Shown here: positions 33,125 to 42,447 of the stretch, piece after piece
Layout: each line of letters begins with the position of its first letter
Position numbering within the stretch: the stretch's first letter is position 1
Assembly: GCA_004535785.1 (NCBI GenBank)
Contig: SPIB01000002.1
Coordinates: 412,320 to 476,319 of the forward strand
DNA: 64,000 nt
Source of the DNA: Gammaproteobacteria bacterium LSUCC0112
Lineage (GTDB): Bacteria; Pseudomonadota; Gammaproteobacteria; Pseudomonadales; Pseudohongiellaceae
Direction of reading: 5' to 3'
The notes under the pieces: model-generated
The model's database searches: none
The model's input: only the letters and a program-made list of their open reading frames with translations
Told to the model about the DNA's origin: nothing
Made by a program: the position numbers and the translations under genes

Positions 33125-34624
33125 ATGACCGCCAGCTCTCCTGACTTTACCAGCCTCTTCCCTATCCTGATTGCCTTGGTGATTGCCATCAGCCTGCGCA
33201 ATGTCATTGTTGGGCTCTTTATAGGCCTGTTTGTGGGCGTTTTGCAAATAAATGGTTTGTCGGTGTTTGAAGGGATAGGCCTTTTGGTCAGGGATCATCT
33301 GGTCCCACAAGTGACCGACAGTTATAACGCAGGTGTGCTTGTGTTGTTGGGTTTTATCGGTGGGTTTGTTGCACTGATGGAGGGCTCTGGCGGCGGCGCC
33401 GCGTTTGCACAAAAGGTAACCCGCTACATCACTAACCGCATCAAACTGCAGTTTTCAATCTGGATGGGCGGCGTGCTGATATTCTTTTCGGATCTGGGTA
33501 CGCCGCTGATTGTTGGGCCAGCGTTCAGACCACTGGCCGATACCATGAAGTTGTCGAGAGCAAAACTGGCGTACATTATTGATTCAACAGCCTCACCAGT
33601 TGCTGTCCTGGTACCCTTTATCGGGTGGGGTGTTTACATCATGAGTTTGCTGGAACAACAGGTTCAATCCCTGCAAATTGAAACCACCGATTTTGCAGCA
33701 TTAATTTCTGCGATCCCTTTTCAGTTTTATGCTTGGCTGGCGGTACTGTCCATTCCGGTGATGGCGCTGAGCAAGGTTGATTTTGGTCCTATGCGTACAT
33801 CGGAAACATTGGCGCTGGACAATAAGGCAGTCAACGATCCCGGCAGCACGGCAGCTATACCACTGGCAAGTGTTAAAAACGCAAGAGCCTCGTACGTTTG
33901 GCTGCCCTTGTTGGTACTCGGCGCTGTGTTGGCCTGGACACTGGTACCGCTCGGTTTCCCGTTTGGCCGGGTCAGCGGCGCGGACTTCAGGGCGGGTTTG
34001 TCAACGGCCTATATCGCGGCGGGCTTATGTCTTGTGGCGCTGATGGCCTACTACGGCTCACGCAGTATCATGGATAGTGTGCGCCAATACCTTGAGGGTG
34101 TTGGCCGTATGACTCAAGTGGCAGTCATGTTGCTGCTGGCCTGGGCGCTTGGCGATCTGTTGGGGGTACTGGGCACGGATGTCTATGTGGCATCCATTGC
34201 GTCACAAAACATCAATCCGGCATTGTTGCCGGCAATGATTTTTCTGGTGTCCTGCCTGATTTCCTTTGCGACCGGTTCTTCATGGGGTACCTATGCCATC
34301 ATGATTCCTTTGTCGCTGCCAGCGGCAGTGGCCGTCGGCGCCCCATGGGAGGTATGTATTGGTGCTATTTTGTCAGGTGGACTGTTTGGCGACCATTGCT
34401 CCCCTATTTCGGAAACAACCATTCTTGCCGCAACCGGCGCTGGCTGCGATCAGTTCGAACATTTCCAGACACAACTACCATACGCGTTAAGCAACGGCGC
34501 ACTTTGTATTGTTGGATTCTTGATTGCCGGTACGCTGTCGTCGGTGTGGGTTGTTGGCATACTGATACTGGCACAAATCGCCATGATGTTAATGATCAAG
34601 AAGCGCCAGTATCAGACTGGTTAA
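33125..34624 (+). CDS. NhaC-family Na+/H+ antiporter-like transporter
   Basis: About 499 residues with 11-12 hydrophobic segments. It carries the family blocks FSDLGTPLIVGPAFRPLAD (about 125-143), IDSTASPVAVLVPFIGWGVY (about 155-175) and GLFGDHCSPISETTILAATG (about 420-440). Members exchange sodium for protons or small organic solutes. AAAGGA nine bases before the ATG at 33125 favours this start over the ATG at 33095. It is divergent from the amine dehydrogenase operon, so it could import an amine or balance ions (inference). Confidence 0.88.
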   Translation: MTASSPDFTSLFPILIALVIAISLRNVIVGLFIGLFVGVLQINGLSVFEGIGLLVRDHLVPQVTDSYNAGVLVLLGFIGGFVALMEGSGGGAAFAQKVTRYITNRIKLQFSIWMGGVLIFFSDLGTPLIVGPAFRPLADTMKLSRAKLAYIIDSTASPVAVLVPFIGWGVYIMSLLEQQVQSLQIETTDFAALISAIPFQFYAWLAVLSIPVMALSKVDFGPMRTSETLALDNKAVNDPGSTAAIPLASVKNARASYVWLPLLVLGAVLAWTLVPLGFPFGRVSGADFRAGLSTAYIAAGLCLVALMAYYGSRSIMDSVRQYLEGVGRMTQVAVMLLLAWALGDLLGVLGTDVYVASIASQNINPALLPAMIFLVSCLISFATGSSWGTYAIMIPLSLPAAVAVGAPWEVCIGAILSGGLFGDHCSPISETTILAATGAGCDQFEHFQTQLPYALSNGALCIVGFLIAGTLSSVWVVGILILAQIAMMLMIKKRQYQTG

Positions 34625-34632
34625 TATTTTGT

Positions 34633-36552
34633 TTATTTTTTTGCCCGGAACGCTAATAACACGTTGCCGGCCTGTTGGCTGAAGCGTTCGTAGCCGGACC
34701 CCACAAAGATCATGCCAGCGCCGGCCGCGATGGAGTGTGCATCAATTGAGCCGCCTCGCGCCTCGATACCATTGACTGTCTCAAAGACGTCTGACGTATC
34801 AAACTCGAACAGAATGCGTCCGTTATTGGTATCAAACACAAACAGTCGACCGTCAATGTTGCCCGCCACCAGCGCGCCGTCGATGACCAGCGGCATCGCA
34901 GAAAAGCCGTAACGCTGCGCACAACTGGCAACTCGGTCGGCACGCCCGTTGTCGCAATCGGGTCTGGCACGATATTCCCAACCGGCCTCTCCACTGGACA
35001 GATCAAACGCATAAATGCCGGAGCGAATAACATCATCGCTGCGGTTGGCACCGTTGGGATCACTGATTGGCATGAGTGCTTTTGAACCATCTACTGCAAT
35101 ACCCCAGTGATTGCCACCCAGCGCCCCGCCCTCGCCTATACGATGCTGCCAGAGCACCTTGCCATCATCCGGATTCAAGGCCCAGATGTGCCCCGACTTT
35201 TGACCTGCCACCAGACGTTCACTGCCGTCAGGAAGGGTTACCAACGTCGCTGCGCTGCCAAAGTCCCAGTCCTTGCGAATACTGTCCTCGGGCGACGGAC
35301 AATTTGGGCCGGGGTTACGTCCCGAACACGCCATATTCCAGACGTCATTGGCAATCGCCTGAAACTGCCAGCGTACTTCACCGCTATCTATGTCGAGTGC
35401 GATGATGGCATTGCTGGTATCCGTCGCTGGCAACGATGTGTTCTCCCCTGTGGTGATATATAACAGGCGGCGTTTAACATCCAGACTGGGGCTCGACCAG
35501 ATTGGTGCGCCGGAAGGCCCGCGCAGGCGAGCACCTGCAGAATTGACAGCGCCGGTGTAGGTTGCGGGTGGCATCGTCACATAGGTCCACAATCGTTCAC
35601 CGGTGGTGATATCCAGCGCGGTGACAGCGCCTCGTCCGTCACAACACTCATGGTCGGCATCGGCGCCGCGAGCGACACCAGAGGCGGAGACCGGCACATA
35701 CAACTTATTTTCAAACGGCAGCGGCGCACCTGTCAGACGGGTTGCAACGCCTGCATCCACTTCACCGGAAACCTGCCACAACAACTGCCCGGTAGCGGGG
35801 TCTAACGCATGAAGGCGGGCTTGTTCATCGGTAATGATCAGATAACGTTGCCCGGCGTCTTGAGGCTCTGATATTGCAGCAGAGGCCCGCAGGGCTGCCC
35901 CGGCATCATATGACCATTTGACGCAGCCGGATTGCGTGTCGAGTGCCAGCAAATAGCCGGTTGCGCCGGCTGGATAAAACAGCGTGTTGTCACTGATGAC
36001 CGGCGACGATCTCAGTCCTGCAACATTGGGAAAACCCATGGCCCAGGCCAATTCCAGATTACCCAGCTCAGATTTTTCAATGCCTGCCTGCAAGGCGCTG
36101 AGATTGCGTGAAAAATTGAGATCGACTCCTGCCCCTGGCAGCGGAAATGACTGCATAGACACTGCCTGGTTTGTGTCACTGCACAAATTGCGGGTGATCC
36201 AGGCGTTATCAGCACGCTCGGCGGCCAGATAGTCAATGACCGCTGCGCGTTGCTCGTCGCTAAGCCCACTGGCTTGTGCAGACATCAGCCCTTCCGTCAA
36301 CGTGTAATAAAGATCATCGGCTGTCATTGATTGCAGCGTGCGCAAACTGGGTGCGCGCGCGTCTCCACCCGCATGGCAGAAGGCACAAATTGTTTGATAC
36401 ACCAGTTCTCCCGGATGTGGCGTCCCAGTGGCGTCGGCGGGCGCGTCAGTTGACGGTGTCTGAGCCATCAACAAGGATGAGTACACCATACCAGCAGCCA
36501 ATAACGTCAGTCTTCGGGCCAAACCTGGGGAATTTGTCATCAACTTTCTCAT
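34633..36552 (-). CDS. quinohemoprotein dehydrogenase, polyvinyl-alcohol dehydrogenase-like
   Basis: A 639-residue periplasmic protein: signal peptide, then a cytochrome c domain with CAFCH at residues 56-60, then a PQQ-binding eight-bladed propeller (repeats such as GYLLALDTQSGCVKW, ALDPATGQLLWQ and ALNPDDGKVLWQ). A haem domain at the N-terminus and a PQQ domain after it is the order found in PVA dehydrogenases, whose length is also similar; most other quinohaemoprotein alcohol dehydrogenases have it the other way round. The adjacent cysteine pair ECC near residue 305 may be the redox disulfide. The substrate is likely a secondary alcohol or polymer. ATG at 36552 or 36540 are both possible starts. 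Confidence 0.87.
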   Translation of the reverse strand: MRKLMTNSPGLARRLTLLAAGMVYSSLLMAQTPSTDAPADATGTPHPGELVYQTICAFCHAGGDARAPSLRTLQSMTADDLYYTLTEGLMSAQASGLSDEQRAAVIDYLAAERADNAWITRNLCSDTNQAVSMQSFPLPGAGVDLNFSRNLSALQAGIEKSELGNLELAWAMGFPNVAGLRSSPVISDNTLFYPAGATGYLLALDTQSGCVKWSYDAGAALRASAAISEPQDAGQRYLIITDEQARLHALDPATGQLLWQVSGEVDAGVATRLTGAPLPFENKLYVPVSASGVARGADADHECCDGRGAVTALDITTGERLWTYVTMPPATYTGAVNSAGARLRGPSGAPIWSSPSLDVKRRLLYITTGENTSLPATDTSNAIIALDIDSGEVRWQFQAIANDVWNMACSGRNPGPNCPSPEDSIRKDWDFGSAATLVTLPDGSERLVAGQKSGHIWALNPDDGKVLWQHRIGEGGALGGNHWGIAVDGSKALMPISDPNGANRSDDVIRSGIYAFDLSSGEAGWEYRARPDCDNGRADRVASCAQRYGFSAMPLVIDGALVAGNIDGRLFVFDTNNGRILFEFDTSDVFETVNGIEARGGSIDAHSIAAGAGMIFVGSGYERFSQQAGNVLLAFRAKK

Positions 36553-36712
36553 AGTTTTTTAGTTGTTGTGAGTGAGATAAAACATGTGCACCAAAGTTAA
36601 CCAGAAATAAACCGCGATGACCAGACGTTGCAGCCGTAACGCCTGACACGCTGTTCATGGCCAAGTGTTTGATTGTATAGTCGGTCGACATCTGCATTGG
36701 AGTGCCATTTGA

Positions 36713-37555
36713 ATGACTATACCTGGTGTAAACCCTGACCGAGTGACGATTGCTGTCAGCGACGGCATTGCTGACATCCGTATGACCCGCGTTGACAAGC
36801 GCAACGCGCTGGACAGTGACATGTTTAACTCCCTTGCCGCGATGGGTGAGCATGTCAAAACCCTGAGCGAGGTGCGGGTGGTTGTGTTGTCCGGCAACGG
36901 GGCGTCATTTTGTGCAGGTCTGGATTTTGCATCGTTTCATGTGATGGCGTCTGGCGGCTCAGCAACCGGTTTTAAAAAGGATGGTCAATTTAATGCCGGT
37001 GCATTAACCGAAGGCGGTCTGACACATCTGGCGCAGCAGATCTGTTGGGTCTGGCAACAAATTCCGGTACCCGTTATTGCAGCCCTGCATGGACATGCAT
37101 TGGGGGGCGGCATTCAACTTGCGCTGGGCAGTGATATTCGTTTTGTTCACCCTGATACTCAATTGTCTGTGCGCGAAATTCATTGGGGCATCATCCCTGA
37201 CATGACGGGTACCTTGACCTTGTCACGACTGCTACGCCCCGACATTGCCAAGGAATTGGTGTTTACCGGCAAAATTATTGACGGCCGGGAAGCCTTTGCC
37301 ATTGGGTTAGCCACCCATTTGTCAGATGACCCATATCAGGCAGCCATGGCGTTGGCCGCCCAAATAGCAGCGCGCAATCCCCATGCGGTCAGAGCAGCCA
37401 AACATCTATTGAACTTGCAGGCCAATCAGGGTGAGGCCGCACAATTTGCAGCAGAGCGAGAAGCCATTTTTAGCTTGATGGGATCCGACAATCAAAAAGA
37501 AGCGGTTGCTGCTCACTTTGACAAGCGGGATCCGGTTTTTGTGGATCCCGCTTAG
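36713..37555 (+). CDS. crotonase/enoyl-CoA hydratase family protein
   Basis: A 280-residue crotonase-fold enzyme. The oxyanion-hole segments GNGASFCAGLDF (about 62-73) and ALHGHALGGGIQLALGSDIRF (about 120-140) are intact. A glutamate in the EIHWGIIPD segment (about 155-163) fits a catalytic position. It acts on an acyl-CoA, but hydratase and isomerase activities cannot be told apart. It stands alone between two minus-strand genes. Confidence 0.9.
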   Translation: MTIPGVNPDRVTIAVSDGIADIRMTRVDKRNALDSDMFNSLAAMGEHVKTLSEVRVVVLSGNGASFCAGLDFASFHVMASGGSATGFKKDGQFNAGALTEGGLTHLAQQICWVWQQIPVPVIAALHGHALGGGIQLALGSDIRFVHPDTQLSVREIHWGIIPDMTGTLTLSRLLRPDIAKELVFTGKIIDGREAFAIGLATHLSDDPYQAAMALAAQIAARNPHAVRAAKHLLNLQANQGEAAQFAAEREAIFSLMGSDNQKEAVAAHFDKRDPVFVDPA

Positions 37556-37564
37556 ATAGAGGTG

Positions 37565-37592
37565 ATCGTTTGGGTTCACGAACCCAAACGAT
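37565..37592. terminator. perfect 12-bp hairpin between convergent genes
   Basis: ATCGTTTGGGTT-CACG-AACCCAAACGAT: a perfect 12-base stem that includes the stop codon of the minus-strand gene in its loop. It lies ten bases past the crotonase stop. It lacks a T-run, but its position suits a shared 3' structure for both transcripts. Confidence 0.5.
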
Positions 37593-39987
37593 AACGCAAC
37601 TTGATCACCAACGTGTCGACAACCGGTTCTGACCAGGCTTCGGTCAGCAGACCTGTGTAGTCGTCAAAGGTATTTCCGGGCAGATTGCCACCACGGGTGT
37701 ATACAACAAACAAATCGGACAGCGGCGCGATCTCCCAGCGATAACGTGCCTGAAACGACATACGACTGATCGTAAAATTGTCGCTGGTCAAGTTGGGTTT
37801 GGCAACTTCGTGAAGCTGTTCAATTCGATTAGGATTAACTTGCAAGAACTTGTTTTCATGAGCTTTTAAACCAGTCCACTGCATACCAAAGCGCAATTGC
37901 TGTTTGGCATTGATGAAGTAATCCATGGTGAATTTCGGAGACCACTGGGTTGCCTCAAAACTGGTATAACGACCATTGCCACGGTAAACCAACAGACCAT
38001 CGCGCTCTGCATACGACACTTCGGCGCTCAGGGAAAAATTGTCAACTGGCCGGTAATTGATACCTGTTGTGGTGGTCAACCATTTCTCGCCCAAATCTTC
38101 GGTGTTGGCATCCACACCAAAGGTATAACGAATGACTTTGGACGGGTCAGTTTCCCAGTTGGCAACAAACTGCCAACGCCCCGGTACGTAATAATCACCA
38201 CTGCCTCTGCCGAGTCGATCATCGACACGACGATGGTAGTAACGCAGACTGAGCATGGATGAATGATTATTCAGGTACGTATAGTTTCGGGTGCCGAAAA
38301 CGCCCTGTCGTACCCAATCGTTGTTGCCATTCCACTGGTTAAAAAAGAAAATACTGGTGCTTCGTGAGCGTAAACCTTCCACATTTGATTCATTGCGCGT
38401 GTAGTTGTAGTCGGCGTGCATCAAATCGTTACGGGTCAAAAAGCCAAGGGTATTCAGTTCAAGTTTGTCGTCATGATACCCGGCCGCGATACGGTGTTGG
38501 CGGCCACGTTGAGGCTGAAAAATCAGATCGGCAGTCGCGCCCTGACCTTGCACACCATTGACATCGCTGTGGAGCAATTGACCATCAAATACCCAGCGGG
38601 CGTCGGCAGAGAAATAGTGCATATCGATGCCGTTAACCACTGCATCCACTCGTGAATGATCGACAGAGGTGCCCATCCAGCCAATTGATCGCCGCCCGCC
38701 ACCCACGGTGTCTTCGTATAACAAACGCCCTACTGTGAAATCACGGCCTTCCGCCTCCAGTTTCACAACAGTACCGTCGGGGCGCGTACCACGGATATCC
38801 ATATCCGCTTCTGAGGCCAGCAAGGTGCCATAACGCCAGGAACCGTTTTGGCCAGTAAACTTCACTGCACCAATCAAGTCAGATTGGGCGCTGACATCGG
38901 TGGCGACTGTGCTGACCCCTGCCGGAATGCTGTACAAAGCAGCACTGCCAATGCGTCGGGTATTCAACATGGTTGTTGGACCGCCGGGGCCACGGGCACT
39001 CTGATTTCGAGGCGAGGTTGCAAACACATCCTGGCCTTCAAGGAAAAACGCGCGTTTCTCCGGGAAAAACGTCTCAAACGCCGTCAGGTTCACAACCACG
39101 TCGTCTGTTTCCACATTGCCAAAGTCGGGATTCAAGCTGGCAGACAGTTGCGTATTTGTTGTAGGCCGCCAGAATATTTCTGCACCAGCTCTGACGTCGT
39201 TTTCGTTGCTGATCGCGTCATATTCCGACGACAGATAGGGATACCAGGTAATTTGTCGGCGCGGTTCAATATCCTGCAATTCAAACTTTTGAAACGCCGA
39301 CAGGAATTCATTGACTGTGGTAGGCAATGCCGGGAACGACCAGGTTTCATTAAGCGAACCCACCTGGCGCTCTGTGTAGACACCAATACGTCTGACATCG
39401 CCCGACACCTGCGGCAGCGCCATCATTGACCAGGGGATAAAATACTCAGCGACCCAGCCACCCTCAACCACACTGGTTTCCGCGTCCCAGGACCCGTCCC
39501 ACTGCATGTTCATGGAGCGCTCTGGCAATATGGTGCCATCGGTTTTGGAACCGCCGAGATTCACCCGCATCATGTAACCGTACAGCCCTTCGCCGGAGGC
39601 ATCAATACTGATGACTACGCCATCGCGTTCGAGGCGGGTATCCCGGGGAGTCATACGAGCTACCAGTGTATTGGTATCCTGATGGTTCATGACACCGACG
39701 TAGATGCCGCGCTCGGTATAAAAAATTTTGGTTTCTGTGCGAAGAGAAGAATCAGCCAGTGTATCTGGCAGAATAACGCGCATGCCATCAATGACAGGCA
39801 CTTGCTGCCAGATAGCTTCGTCAAGCCGACCATCCAGAGTGATGTCAGCAACACCTTCGTCCATGCGTGTTAATTGCGGAACAACTTCCTGAGCATTCAA
39901 CACCGTGACTGGCGCTAAACTGCCAATCACACAGGTGGTGGCGCAGATAGCAGCATACAACTTACTGAATTTATTGTTTTTTAACAT
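37576..39987 (-). CDS. exported CBM9-like plus DUF5916 outer-membrane protein
   Basis: 803 residues: a signal peptide (ends near 32), then a carbohydrate-binding family 9-like domain (about 40-230, with DGRLDEAIWQQ and RDGVVISIDASGEGLYGYMM). A long DUF5916 region follows, made of beta-strands rich in Tyr/Trp/Arg, ending in an aromatic strand (TLVIKLRYRLGS) typical of outer-membrane barrels. It may bind sugars or nucleic acids at the surface; the function of this family is not established. It is monocistronic, and its stop lies inside the hairpin at 37565-37592. Confidence 0.82.
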   Translation of the reverse strand: MLKNNKFSKLYAAICATTCVIGSLAPVTVLNAQEVVPQLTRMDEGVADITLDGRLDEAIWQQVPVIDGMRVILPDTLADSSLRTETKIFYTERGIYVGVMNHQDTNTLVARMTPRDTRLERDGVVISIDASGEGLYGYMMRVNLGGSKTDGTILPERSMNMQWDGSWDAETSVVEGGWVAEYFIPWSMMALPQVSGDVRRIGVYTERQVGSLNETWSFPALPTTVNEFLSAFQKFELQDIEPRRQITWYPYLSSEYDAISNENDVRAGAEIFWRPTTNTQLSASLNPDFGNVETDDVVVNLTAFETFFPEKRAFFLEGQDVFATSPRNQSARGPGGPTTMLNTRRIGSAALYSIPAGVSTVATDVSAQSDLIGAVKFTGQNGSWRYGTLLASEADMDIRGTRPDGTVVKLEAEGRDFTVGRLLYEDTVGGGRRSIGWMGTSVDHSRVDAVVNGIDMHYFSADARWVFDGQLLHSDVNGVQGQGATADLIFQPQRGRQHRIAAGYHDDKLELNTLGFLTRNDLMHADYNYTRNESNVEGLRSRSTSIFFFNQWNGNNDWVRQGVFGTRNYTYLNNHSSMLSLRYYHRRVDDRLGRGSGDYYVPGRWQFVANWETDPSKVIRYTFGVDANTEDLGEKWLTTTTGINYRPVDNFSLSAEVSYAERDGLLVYRGNGRYTSFEATQWSPKFTMDYFINAKQQLRFGMQWTGLKAHENKFLQVNPNRIEQLHEVAKPNLTSDNFTISRMSFQARYRWEIAPLSDLFVVYTRGGNLPGNTFDDYTGLLTEAWSEPVVDTLVIKLRYRLGS

Positions 39988-40096
39988 TATCCCTTGCTCG
40001 TTTTTCAGGCTTCTTGACGTGTCGAAACCAGTATTATTTTGAGGCGCTCAAGGGACTATAACCTTCTTGAATCAATTTACCGAACGAGGGCTACAA

Positions 40097-41803
40097 TTAG
40101 TTGCAATTCTTGGACATAAGTAAGTCCCGTGCTTCACCAGGCTGCATAAACCATTGAAGGCATGCGTGTTCATCAGGCAATTGAACATCAACAACGGATT
40201 CTTGCGAGCGTTGTGCCAGCATGATTTGCCTCGCCTCCGTCAGTGCCTTGTTTAAATCAGGCGTTTCCGGTAGCTGTTTGATGCTGTGATTATTGCCCGC
40301 AACGTCGTGTGTCCAATCGATTTGTTCAATGGCATTGCGTGGTCTGAGAACTGCGCGGTCGTGTGGTTGTTTGAAAAGCGAAACGTGGCGCCAGACGCCA
40401 GACACCGTATCGTATTGGTATTCCGGCAGCATCCGCCAGCCAGACTCTGCAATCAGTTCCAGTGCGCTGAGCAGATAGGCGAACTCCTCATCAGAAATAA
40501 AATAATTAAAATTCAGACGTACCCAGCCGGGGCGTAACACCGCCACGCCATCGGATACAGCAGCTTCAATTTTTTTGCTGTAGTGCATGTCCATATCCAA
40601 CAAGGCATGCGCGTAGGGTCCTGCACATGAGCACCCGCCTCTGACCTGAATACCAAACAAATCATTCAGCAAGGACACTACGAAACCGTAGTGCAATTCT
40701 TTACCTTGATGGCGAAACCGTAAGGAAAAGATGGGCAGACGTTCACATTGCGCACCGCCCAGTACCTCGATGTTGCAATGGTTATTCAGACGCTGCATTG
40801 CTTGCTGACACAATGCACTTTCGCGTAACTGTATCTGATCAGTGCCAACCTGTTGTTGTAAGGAGAACACCAGGCCTGCCCGGATTGACTCGATGATTGC
40901 CGGTGTGCCGCCCTCTTCCTTACGCTCCACATCCCTGACATACACATGATCCTCAGGCGTGACATACATCACTGTGCCACCGCCGACAACGGCGGGTACC
41001 TTGTTTTGGAACAGGTGCTGTTTTGCGACCAGAATGCCCGGGGTTCCTGGCCCGCCAACAAATTTATGAGGCGACAGGAAAACAGCATCAAGGGCGTTGA
41101 CCGCGTTCATGTCGATGCTGACATAGGGGCCAGCTGCCGCATAATCCCAACACGCCAATGCGCCATACTTTTTTAACAGTGCGGTTACTGCCGCTACATC
41201 AGACTTGATGCCAGTGACATTGGACGCCGCCGAAAAACTGCCAATCAATAATGGACGATGTTGGTGTTTCCGCAAGGCAGTTTCGAGTGCATGCATGTCA
41301 ATGCCTCCGGTTTTATCCAGCGGAATCACTTCGACAATAGCGATACTTTCGCGCCATGGCAGTTCATTTGAATGGTGCTCGTACGGCCCGATAAACACCA
41401 CCGGGAGCATGTCGTCGTTCAGGCAACTGGATAAGCCACATTGAGAATCCAGCTCGGCCGGCAGGCTCAGATTCATGACCGCAATCAACTTGTTAATGGC
41501 AGCCGTCGCGCCAGAACCACAAAAAATGACTTTATCTTGATCAGTGCCATTCACTGCCTTGCGCACCATTTGCCTGGCAGATTCTCGCCACTCAGTTGTC
41601 CGCGCGCCGGTCAACGTCGTCTCCGTATGTGTATTGGCGTAAAACGGCAAAACCTGTTGCCGGATAAAGTCCTCGATAAAGTCCAGGCTGCGCCCGGATG
41701 CCGTGTAATCTGCGTATATCAGCGGTTTTTTGCCAAACACGGTGTCTACCGGCATGGATTGTCCAATCACACCCTGGCGAATTTTTTCAATCAAACTACT
41801 CAT
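40097..41803 (-). CDS. class V aminotransferase / cysteine-desulfurase-like PLP enzyme
   Basis: A PLP enzyme of about 568 residues from the preferred start. The PLP lysine lies in LSPHKFVGGPGTPGIL. The N-terminal IYADYTASGRSLDFIEDFI and YANTHTETT segments are those of a class V subgroup of unknown activity that is longer than cysteine desulfurases. A cysteine pair in RGGCSCAGPYAH stands where SufS-type enzymes have their catalytic cysteine, so sulfur or selenium transfer is possible. The open frame runs 20 codons further to an ATG at 41863 behind GGGG, but family members start near here. It is divergent from an Lrp-type regulator. Confidence 0.82.
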   Translation of the reverse strand: MSSLIEKIRQGVIGQSMPVDTVFGKKPLIYADYTASGRSLDFIEDFIRQQVLPFYANTHTETTLTGARTTEWRESARQMVRKAVNGTDQDKVIFCGSGATAAINKLIAVMNLSLPAELDSQCGLSSCLNDDMLPVVFIGPYEHHSNELPWRESIAIVEVIPLDKTGGIDMHALETALRKHQHRPLLIGSFSAASNVTGIKSDVAAVTALLKKYGALACWDYAAAGPYVSIDMNAVNALDAVFLSPHKFVGGPGTPGILVAKQHLFQNKVPAVVGGGTVMYVTPEDHVYVRDVERKEEGGTPAIIESIRAGLVFSLQQQVGTDQIQLRESALCQQAMQRLNNHCNIEVLGGAQCERLPIFSLRFRHQGKELHYGFVVSLLNDLFGIQVRGGCSCAGPYAHALLDMDMHYSKKIEAAVSDGVAVLRPGWVRLNFNYFISDEEFAYLLSALELIAESGWRMLPEYQYDTVSGVWRHVSLFKQPHDRAVLRPRNAIEQIDWTHDVAGNNHSIKQLPETPDLNKALTEARQIMLAQRSQESVVDVQLPDEHACLQWFMQPGEARDLLMSKNCN

Positions 41804-41897
41804 AAAATCGGTGCCCGACAGTAAAATGACGAAGATTAGTTTAGTGTCTGCAGATTGAAACATTGTCCCCTTTTTGCTTGCTTATACACACAAAAAC

Positions 41898-41927
41898 GGA
41901 ATTTTGTTCCATATTTTCACCTATAAT
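41898..41927 (+). promoter_or_regulatory. candidate lrp promoter and dyad
   Basis: A perfect TATAAT (41922-41927) lies 50 bases before the Lrp start. The dyad GGAA-TTTTG-TTCC (41898-41910) just upstream is the kind of short A+T-rich site Lrp/AsnC proteins bind. It lies between two divergent genes, so it may control both. Confidence 0.4.
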
Positions 41928-41977
41928 CAGAATACATGACCAATCAGGGTGTTTGATATCCACAGGAGATGCCAAGT

Positions 41978-42436
41978 ATGACTCAGCAACTGGATGCGCA
42001 AGACCGACAGCTGCTTGAATTGATGCAAACTGATGCAGCCCTGTCCGTTGCAGACCTGGCTGAAAAAGTTGGTATGTCCAAATCAGCCTGTTGGCGCAGG
42101 ATTCAGAAATTTGAGGAAAATGGCACTATCCGGCAACGTGTCACATTGCTGGATCCCGCCAGATTGGGGCTGGGCCTGACGGTGTTTGTTACCATACGCA
42201 CCAATCAACATAACGCAGCGTGGGCGGAAAAATTCAAATCGGTTGTGCAGAGTGTGGAAGGTGTACTTGAGGTTTATCGGTTGGGTGGCCAGATTGACTA
42301 TCTGCTCAAGGCTGTTGTCCCGGATATGCCGGGTTACGACCGGCTCTATCAAAAATTGATAGAGGCCGATCTGTTTGATGTGACCGCCAGTTTTGTCATG
42401 GAGGAGATCAAGTTAACAACCGTATTGCCACTGTAA
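41978..42436 (+). CDS. Lrp/AsnC family transcription regulator
   Basis: A 152-residue regulator: N-terminal helix-turn-helix (about residues 20-45, LADLAEKVGMSKSACWRRIQ) and C-terminal RAM ligand domain (about 60-150). AGGAG at the right distance sets the ATG at 41978; the in-frame ATG at 41969 overlaps the ribosome site. Lrp-type proteins usually sense an amino acid and control themselves and a neighbour; the divergent PLP enzyme gene is the likely target. It ends 12 bases before the end of the convergent prpF gene. Confidence 0.93.
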   Translation: MTQQLDAQDRQLLELMQTDAALSVADLAEKVGMSKSACWRRIQKFEENGTIRQRVTLLDPARLGLGLTVFVTIRTNQHNAAWAEKFKSVVQSVEGVLEVYRLGGQIDYLLKAVVPDMPGYDRLYQKLIEADLFDVTASFVMEEIKLTTVLPL

Positions 42437-42447
42437 TGCGTCCAACA

